Of a stretch of DNA of 40,549 nt, positions 35,956 to 40,549 are shown piece after piece. Below the pieces are notes generated by a model. The model was not told the DNA's origin. It worked only from the letters and a program-made list of their open reading frames with translations, and ran no database searches. Position numbers and translations under genes: made by a program. Source of the stretch: Alphaproteobacteria bacterium. Lineage in GTDB: Bacteria > Pseudomonadota > Alphaproteobacteria > UBA6615. The stretch covers positions 1 through 40,549 of the forward strand of contig SHVS01000017.1 in assembly GCA_009694135.1 (NCBI GenBank). Direction: 5' to 3'. The number at the start of each line of letters is the position of its first letter. Position 1 is the first letter of the stretch.

Positions 35956-36729
35956 ATGCTGCTCGCGATCGATTGCGGCAACACCAACACGGTTTTCGCC
36001 GTCTATGACGGATCGACGCAGCGCGGCGCTTGGCGGCTGTCGACCGACGCGCATCGCACGGCCGATGAATATGCGGTCTGGCTGACGCAGTTCATGGCGC
36101 TGGCCGGCCTTAAGTCAGCGGCGATCGACGCGGCGGTGATTGCGACCGTCGTGCCGGCGGCCAAGTTTCCGCTCAAGACGCTGTGCCGCACATACTTCAA
36201 GGCCGAGCCGCTCATCGTCGGCGAGCCGGGCGTGAAACTCGGCATTGCGGTTGCGATCGACCGCCCGGAACAGGTCGGGGCCGATAGACTGGTCAATGCC
36301 GTCGCGGCGCAGGTGAATTATCCAGGCGACGCGATCGTGATCGATTTTGGCACCGCCACGACTTTCGATGTCGTCGGCGCCGACGGCAGCTATCAGGGCG
36401 GCGCGATCGCGCCCGGAGTCAATCTCTCGGTCGATGCCCTGTATCGGGCGTCGGCGCAATTGCCACGGGTCGCTGTCGAGCGCCCGCAACGCGTTATTGG
36501 AAAGGCGACCGTGCCCGCCATGCAATCTGGTGTATTCTGGGGCTATGTCGCCCTGATCGAGGGGCTGGTCGCGCGCATCCGCGCCGAGTATGGCAAGCCG
36601 ATGCGTGTGATCGCGACCGGCGGCTTGGCTCCGCTGTTCGCCGGGGCGACAAGCGTGATCGATGCCGAGGATCCGGACTTGACCCTTAGCGGGCTGGTCG
36701 AAATCCACCGCCGCAATCCGCGCGCATGA
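35956..36729 (+). CDS. coaX: type III pantothenate kinase
   Basis: First step of CoA synthesis, of the CoaX type (ASKHA fold). The 257-aa protein starts [19 protein letters not shown] with the phosphate motif (D6, GNTN 8-11) and has [11 protein letters not shown], the second motif [11 protein letters not shown] and [15 protein letters not shown]. The start at 35956 follows the birA stop by four bases; the long open frame upstream from 35719 is a shadow of birA. Confidence 0.96.
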   Translation: MLLAIDCGNTNTVFAVYDGSTQRGAWRLSTDAHRTADEYAVWLTQFMALAGLKSAAIDAAVIATVVPAAKFPLKTLCRTYFKAEPLIVGEPGVKLGIAVAIDRPEQVGADRLVNAVAAQVNYPGDAIVIDFGTATTFDVVGADGSYQGGAIAPGVNLSVDALYRASAQLPRVAVERPQRVIGKATVPAMQSGVFWGYVALIEGLVARIRAEYGKPMRVIATGGLAPLFAGATSVIDAEDPDLTLSGLVEIHRRNPRA

Positions 36730-38414
36730 ACGATCGCATGGTTGACAGCTACACGCCGCGCGGCAAGGACGAACTCGTTTTTCTGCCGCTGGGCGGCACC
36801 GGCGAAATCGGCATGAACCTCAATCTTTACGGTCATGCCGGCAAATGGCTGATGATCGATTGCGGCGTGACCTTCGGCGACGACACCACGCCGGGGATCG
36901 AGCTGATCATGGCCGATCCGGCGTTCATCAACGCGCGCAGCAAGGATCTGGTCGGCATGGTGCTGACGCACGGGCACGAGGACCATATCGGCGCCGTGCC
37001 TTATCTGTGGCCGAAGCTGAAATGCCCGATCTACGCCACGCGCTTCACCGCCGCCCTGGTGCGCGAGAAGCTTTCGCGCGCCGGGCTTTTGGCGCAGGCC
37101 AAGATCACCGAGATCGATCTTTCGGCACGTTTTAATGTCGGCCCGTTCGATCTTGAATTGGTGACGCTGACCCATTCGATCCCGGAACCGAACGCAGTCA
37201 TCATCCGCACCAAGGCCGGGACCGTCTTGCACACCGGCGACTGGAAGCTCGATCCCACTCCGCTGATCGGCGCCAGCACCGATGAGGCAGCGCTGAAGCG
37301 CATCGGCGACGAGGGCGTGCTGGCCATGGTGTGCGATTCGACCAATGCGCTGGTCGAAGGCCACACCGGCTCCGAGCAAGATGTGCGCGCAAGCCTGCTT
37401 GATATGGTCGGCGGATTCAAGAACCGGGTCGCCATCGCTTGTTTTGCCAGCAATGTCGCGCGCGTGCAGACGCTGGCCGAAGTCGCCGCCGCGCATGGCC
37501 GCCAGGCGGCGCTGATCGGTCGCTCGCTCTGGCGGGTGACCGAGGCGGCCCGGGCCACAGGTTATCTTGCGGACACGGCGGATTTCGTGACCGAGCATGA
37601 CGCCCGCTTCCTGCCGCGCGACAAGGTTTTGCTGATCTGCACCGGAAGCCAGGGGGAGCCGCGCGCCGCCCTGCCGCGCATCGCCGCCGGCACGCATCCC
37701 AACACCGAACTCGATCCGGGCGATGCGGTGATTTTTTCCTCGCGCATCATTCCCGGCAACGAGAAGGCCATCGGACGCTTGCATAACCAACTCGTGCTTC
37801 GCGGGGTCGAGGTTTTAACCGAACGCGACCACATGGTGCATGTCTCCGGCCATCCGGCGCGTGGCGAGTTGGTGCGCATGTATCAATGGGTGCGGCCGCG
37901 CATTTCCGTGCCGACGCATGGTGAGCCGCGCCACCTGGTCGCGCATGCCGCGCTGGCGCGGTCATGCCAAATCAACGACGCGCCGGTGCTGACCAATGGT
38001 GACATGCTGCTGCTCGCGCCGAACGGTCCCAAGGTGGTCGCGAAGGTGCCGAATGGGCGGCTGGCGGTCGATGGCATCCGTCTTGTGCCGCTCGATGGCG
38101 AGAGCATGCGCGATCGCCATCGCATGCTGTCGAGCGGCGTGGCCGTGGTCTCGCTAGTGCTCGATGGCAATGGCGCGCTGCTCGCCGAGCCGCAGCTGTC
38201 CGGCCCGGGCATCTTGACCGACAGTGATGAGGATCGTGCGCTCATGCTCGCGGTGATCGACAGCGTGATCGACGCGGTCGAAGCCATGCCGCGTCCGCGT
38301 AAGCGTGACGACGCCGAGGTGCGCGCGACGGCGGCGCATGCCGTGCGCAAGACGCTCAACGAAAAACGCGGCAAGAAGCCGCCGACCGAAGTGCATCTCG
38401 TGCGCGTTGGCTGA
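36726..38414 (+). CDS. rnj: ribonuclease J
   Basis: The 562-aa metallo-beta-lactamase/beta-CASP ribonuclease combines endo- and 5'-3' exonuclease activity in mRNA decay and rRNA maturation. The metal motif is [14 protein letters not shown] with H82, H84, D86 and H87. Later family motifs are [25 protein letters not shown] and [20 protein letters not shown], which contains the beta-CASP histidines. The ATG overlaps the coaX stop, the conserved coaX-rnj pairing of alphaproteobacteria. Confidence 0.95.
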   Translation: MNDRMVDSYTPRGKDELVFLPLGGTGEIGMNLNLYGHAGKWLMIDCGVTFGDDTTPGIELIMADPAFINARSKDLVGMVLTHGHEDHIGAVPYLWPKLKCPIYATRFTAALVREKLSRAGLLAQAKITEIDLSARFNVGPFDLELVTLTHSIPEPNAVIIRTKAGTVLHTGDWKLDPTPLIGASTDEAALKRIGDEGVLAMVCDSTNALVEGHTGSEQDVRASLLDMVGGFKNRVAIACFASNVARVQTLAEVAAAHGRQAALIGRSLWRVTEAARATGYLADTADFVTEHDARFLPRDKVLLICTGSQGEPRAALPRIAAGTHPNTELDPGDAVIFSSRIIPGNEKAIGRLHNQLVLRGVEVLTERDHMVHVSGHPARGELVRMYQWVRPRISVPTHGEPRHLVAHAALARSCQINDAPVLTNGDMLLLAPNGPKVVAKVPNGRLAVDGIRLVPLDGESMRDRHRMLSSGVAVVSLVLDGNGALLAEPQLSGPGILTDSDEDRALMLAVIDSVIDAVEAMPRPRKRDDAEVRATAAHAVRKTLNEKRGKKPPTEVHLVRVG

Positions 38415-38431
38415 CCGGAGATACGGAACCC

Positions 38432-38689
38432 ATGAGCATCCCGACCGCGATCGGCCTGTATTTCGTCCTCTGGTGGCTGGTCTTGTTCACCGTTTTGCCC
38501 TGGGGTGTGAGGCGTGATGAACAGCCCAAGCCGGGCAACGATCCGGGCGCGCCGCAGCGGCACGCGTTGGTGATCAAGTTCGCCGTCACCAGCGTGATTA
38601 CCGTCGCGCCCTTCTATCTTGTGTACTGGCTGGTGTCCGATAGCGGGGTCACGCTCGAAGACCTCGACTGGACGCATTGGGGAAGGTGA
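38432..38689 (+). CDS. DUF1467 membrane protein
   Basis: An 85-aa protein with two membrane helices (about 5-24 and 50-68) and the family pattern YFVLWWLVLFTVLPWGVRR followed by DPGAPQRHALVIKFAVTS. The function is unknown. It commonly follows rnj in alphaproteobacteria, there usually leading on to proS, which is absent here. Confidence 0.88.
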   Translation: MSIPTAIGLYFVLWWLVLFTVLPWGVRRDEQPKPGNDPGAPQRHALVIKFAVTSVITVAPFYLVYWLVSDSGVTLEDLDWTHWGR

Positions 38690-38696
38690 GTCCGCG

Positions 38697-39242
38697 ATGC
38701 CCTGGTATTGCGACATCGCCCCCGGCGATCCGTGGCACGGCCCGTATCACGACCGCGAATATGGCTTCCCTTCGCGCGACGAGACTGTGCTGTTCGAGCG
38801 GCTGTCGCTGGAAATCTTCCAGGCCGGACTCTCGTGGCTCACGGTTCTTAAGAAACGCGCCGCGTTCAGCGCCGCCTTCGATGGTTTCGTCGTCGATTCC
38901 GTCGCCCGCTATGGCGCGCGCGAGACCAAGCGATTGCTGGCTGACGCCGGGATCATTCGTAACCGGCTCAAGATCGAGGCGGTGATTGCAAATGCCAAAC
39001 GCGTGCAGGCCTTGCGCGCCGAGGCCGGCGGCTTCGCCGCCTGGCTCGATGCGCATCATCCGCGGCCGAAGGACGACTGGGTGCGGCTGTTCCGCGAGAC
39101 TTTCCGCTTTACCGGCGGGGAGATCACGGGTGAGTTTCTGCTCAGCCTCGGCTATCTGCCGGGCACGCATCGGCCCGACTGCCCGGCGTTCAAGCGCATA
39201 GAGCGGCTGCAGCCGCCGTGGATGCGCGCGCCAAGCGGCTAG
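38697..39242 (+). CDS. tag: DNA-3-methyladenine glycosylase I
   Basis: This base-excision repair enzyme removes 3-methyladenine from DNA. The 181-aa protein has the Tag zinc set C5 and H18 near the start (WYCDIAPGD, YHDREYGFP) and H158-x3-C162 near the end (GTHRPDC). The substrate-pocket glutamate is E39 and the following tryptophan W47, in SLEIFQAGLSW. ATG 38697 is chosen because C5 must be near the N-terminus; the frame is open further upstream to 38619. Confidence 0.95.
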   Translation: MPWYCDIAPGDPWHGPYHDREYGFPSRDETVLFERLSLEIFQAGLSWLTVLKKRAAFSAAFDGFVVDSVARYGARETKRLLADAGIIRNRLKIEAVIANAKRVQALRAEAGGFAAWLDAHHPRPKDDWVRLFRETFRFTGGEITGEFLLSLGYLPGTHRPDCPAFKRIERLQPPWMRAPSG

Positions 39243-39271
39243 GCTAGTCTCGGCGCAACAGGAGAGGGCGC

Positions 39272-39745
39272 ATGGTAAAACTCGGGTTGGGCGGTATTGG
39301 TTTGGCGCTGGCGCTCGGCGCGGCGGGCGCCTGGGCGCAGGCGCGCAGCGATTGGGTGGCCGATTGCGCTGGAGACGGCGATAAACTCTGCACCGCGAAG
39401 ACGGAAATCAGCTATCGCGCGGGGGCGATGCTGATGGTCTCGCCGAAGACCTTTTCCGTTTCGCTGCGCGACGATCCGGCCAAGCCGCTGGTCTCGATGA
39501 AACTCACCGACACCGAGGTGCGTTATGCCCAGTTCCGCCTCGACCAGCAGGCCAAGATGAATGACATGATCTGCGACGGCGTCGACTGCACCATGAGCTT
39601 CGCCGATGCGCGCAGCACCCTCGATGCGCTGAAAGCCGGCCGCCGCGCCTCCATCCTGCTGTTCACAAATACGGGGCAGGTGGTGCAGGTCGGAATTTCG
39701 ACCGACGGTCTGTCCGAGGCCGTCGCGCGCACGCGCCCCAAATGA
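39272..39745 (+). CDS. IalB-like secreted protein (invasion-associated locus B family)
   Basis: A 157-aa protein with signal peptide (cleavage probably after AWAQA at about 24) and the IalB-type pattern: [19 protein letters not shown] near the start of the mature protein and a [13 protein letters not shown] block in the middle. That gives four cysteines suited to two disulfides. Members are widespread in alphaproteobacteria and only some relate to invasion, so the name should not be taken as function. The stop overlaps the pdxH start. Confidence 0.7.
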   Translation: MVKLGLGGIGLALALGAAGAWAQARSDWVADCAGDGDKLCTAKTEISYRAGAMLMVSPKTFSVSLRDDPAKPLVSMKLTDTEVRYAQFRLDQQAKMNDMICDGVDCTMSFADARSTLDALKAGRRASILLFTNTGQVVQVGISTDGLSEAVARTRPK

Positions 39746-40359
39746 CGCCCAATAATGGAATCGAGCCGATGGCGCCGCTCTCTGCCGCCGATCCTTTGGC
39801 GTTGTTCGACGCCTGGCTTAAATCGGCCGAAGGTCTTGAGCCCAACGACCCGAATGCGGTCGCCCTGGCCACGGTCGGCGGTGACGGCATGCCGGACGTA
39901 CGTATGGTGCTGCTCAAGGGCTTCGACGCGCGCGGCTTTGTCTTTTATACCAATCTGGAAAGCTGCAAGGGCAAGCAATTGAATGATAATCAGAAAGCAT
40001 CACTTTGCTTTCATTGGAAATCGCTCCGCCGCCAGGTTCGCGTGGAAGGTGCGGTAGAATCCGTAAGTGATAAGGAAGCCGACGCTTATTTTGCCACCAG
40101 GCCGCGCGATGCCCAGATTGGCGCCTGGGCCTCGCAGCAATCACGGCCCATGGCCGGCCAAATCGAACTCGAACGCCGCATCGCCAATTTTAGCGCCCGC
40201 TATGCGGTTGGCGCCGTTCCGCGTCCGCCCCATTGGTCGGGATTCCGCGTAATTCCGCGGCGAATCGAGTTCTGGGAGGAGCGTCCGTTCCGCCTGCATG
40301 ATCGGCTGGTTTTCCTCCGCGATGGAGCAAATTGGCGGAGCGAGCGCCTTTATCCATAG
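39742..40359 (+). CDS. pdxH: pyridoxamine/pyridoxine 5'-phosphate oxidase
   Basis: FMN-dependent last step of pyridoxal-5'-phosphate synthesis or salvage. The 205-aa protein has [26 protein letters not shown] (cited in part: [19 protein letters not shown]), [35 protein letters not shown] and the C-terminal signature [15 protein letters not shown] with WRSERLYP at the end. It is the last gene of the plus-strand run. An IS21 end begins 43 bp after its stop. Confidence 0.97.
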   Translation: MTPNNGIEPMAPLSAADPLALFDAWLKSAEGLEPNDPNAVALATVGGDGMPDVRMVLLKGFDARGFVFYTNLESCKGKQLNDNQKASLCFHWKSLRRQVRVEGAVESVSDKEADAYFATRPRDAQIGAWASQQSRPMAGQIELERRIANFSARYAVGAVPRPPHWSGFRVIPRRIEFWEERPFRLHDRLVFLRDGANWRSERLYP

Positions 40360-40461
40360 CTGCGTATGCAATGGAGCCGGCGACTCATACGGGGTAATGT
40401 GGTGTCAACGCCGGAGTAAAAATGCGTCGGTGGGCCGGAGCAAAAATGCATCAGACGGGGT

Positions 40462-40495
40462 AGCACAAAGGGCCCCCGCGGGGGCCCTTTGTGCT
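40462..40495. terminator. bidirectional terminator-like 34-bp perfect palindrome
   Basis: AGCACAAAGGGCCCCCG and its exact complement meet head to head (17-bp arms, no loop excess). Short A and T runs flank the GC core. It lies inside the IS end and could end both istAB from the right and pdxH from the left. Confidence 0.6.
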
Positions 40496-40503
40496 GGCCG
40501 CAT

Positions 40504-40548
40504 TCAGGCCGGGCTTCTTGCGTTGGATTGAGTGTCGGTCGGGGCGCG
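40504..40548 (-). CDS. possible C-terminal end of istB (runs off window)
   Basis: A minus-strand frame entering from the right edge reads RAPTDTQSNARSPA and stops at TGA (40504-40506), ahead of the terminator palindrome and the IS tip. Its position fits the end of the IS21 ATPase gene istB, but 14 codons carry no recognisable motif. Confidence 0.25.
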   Translation of the reverse strand, partial: RAPTDTQSNARSPA

Positions 40549-40549
40549 A

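Larger units (their letters stand above)
40403..40549 (-). mobile_element. IS21-family element, right end (extends beyond window)
   Basis: The tip TGTCAACGCCGGAGTAAAAA is followed by a second repeat unit, GCCGGAGCAAAAATG (40434-40448). It matches the inverted tip at 126-145 over GCCGGAGTAAAAA and the outer TGT. No IstA start is visible, and the sequence further in looks like the 3' end of istB on the minus strand followed by a terminator, so this is the right end of a copy oriented like the one at the left edge. Confidence 0.7.

Noticed and set aside
36543-37790. 415-codon minus-strand open frame
   Set aside because: Antisense to rnj, without domain features.

Overview
The window is high-GC chromosomal DNA of an alphaproteobacterium, most likely Rhodospirillales-like. 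The evidence is gene order: murA-DUF2948-hisG-hisD-UPF0262-LMW phosphatase-infA-maf-rng, a complete nuoA-N run continuing into birA-coaX-rnj-DUF1467, plus the largely alphaproteobacterial families DUF2336, DUF1467, DUF2948 and UPF0262. I cannot name the genus from sequence alone. Both ends carry the terminal repeats of an IS21-family insertion sequence in the same orientation (1-145 and 40403-40549), so the window may be a draft contig that ends in repeated IS copies.

Layout. 1-735: an IS21 left end with the first codons of istA, interrupting a DUF2182 membrane-protein gene. 748-5622 (minus): class I ribonucleotide reductase, nrdA and nrdB, separated by about 2 kb. That gap holds a small Lys/Ala/Pro-rich gene, an REP-like palindrome, a second copy of the last codons of nrdA, and an AT-richer remnant of a CBASS-like pair: a SMODS/CD-NTase gene with one in-frame TGA and an overlapping SLATT two-TM gene. 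The nrdA start region has two perfect DnaA boxes and an NrdR-box-like palindrome. 5854-7354: arfB and a frameshifted saccharopine-dehydrogenase-family gene. 7355-7943: a gene-free interval with terminator-like hairpins on both strands and a candidate small RNA with an exposed CCTCCC. 7944-9853: a YddA/SbmA-type ABC exporter and tRNA-Phe.

9947-17988 (minus) is a housekeeping block: a secreted DUF1080/LamG-like protein, RNase G, Maf, IF-1, LMW phosphatase, UPF0262, HisD, HisG, DUF2948, MurA and a short conserved-looking protein. 18179-20954 holds tRNA-Thr, a small secreted protein, a DUF2336 gene with an in-frame TAG, and tRNA-Asp. 21164-40359 (plus) is one long co-directional run: nuoABCDEFGHIJKLMN (complex I), birA, coaX, rnj, a DUF1467 gene, tag, an IalB-like gene and pdxH. 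Most neighbours overlap or nearly touch, which suggests an operon or superoperon. Cofactor genes (biotin ligase, pantothenate kinase, PLP synthesis) ride with the respiratory genes.

A recurring oddity is that three otherwise well-preserved genes (CD-NTase, saccharopine dehydrogenase, DUF2336) each carry a single lesion. This could mean recent pseudogenisation or assembly error. The best candidates for follow-up are the degenerate CD-NTase/SLATT pair inserted inside nrdAB, the duplicated nrdA tail beside it, and the two-strand RNA locus at 7600-7745.
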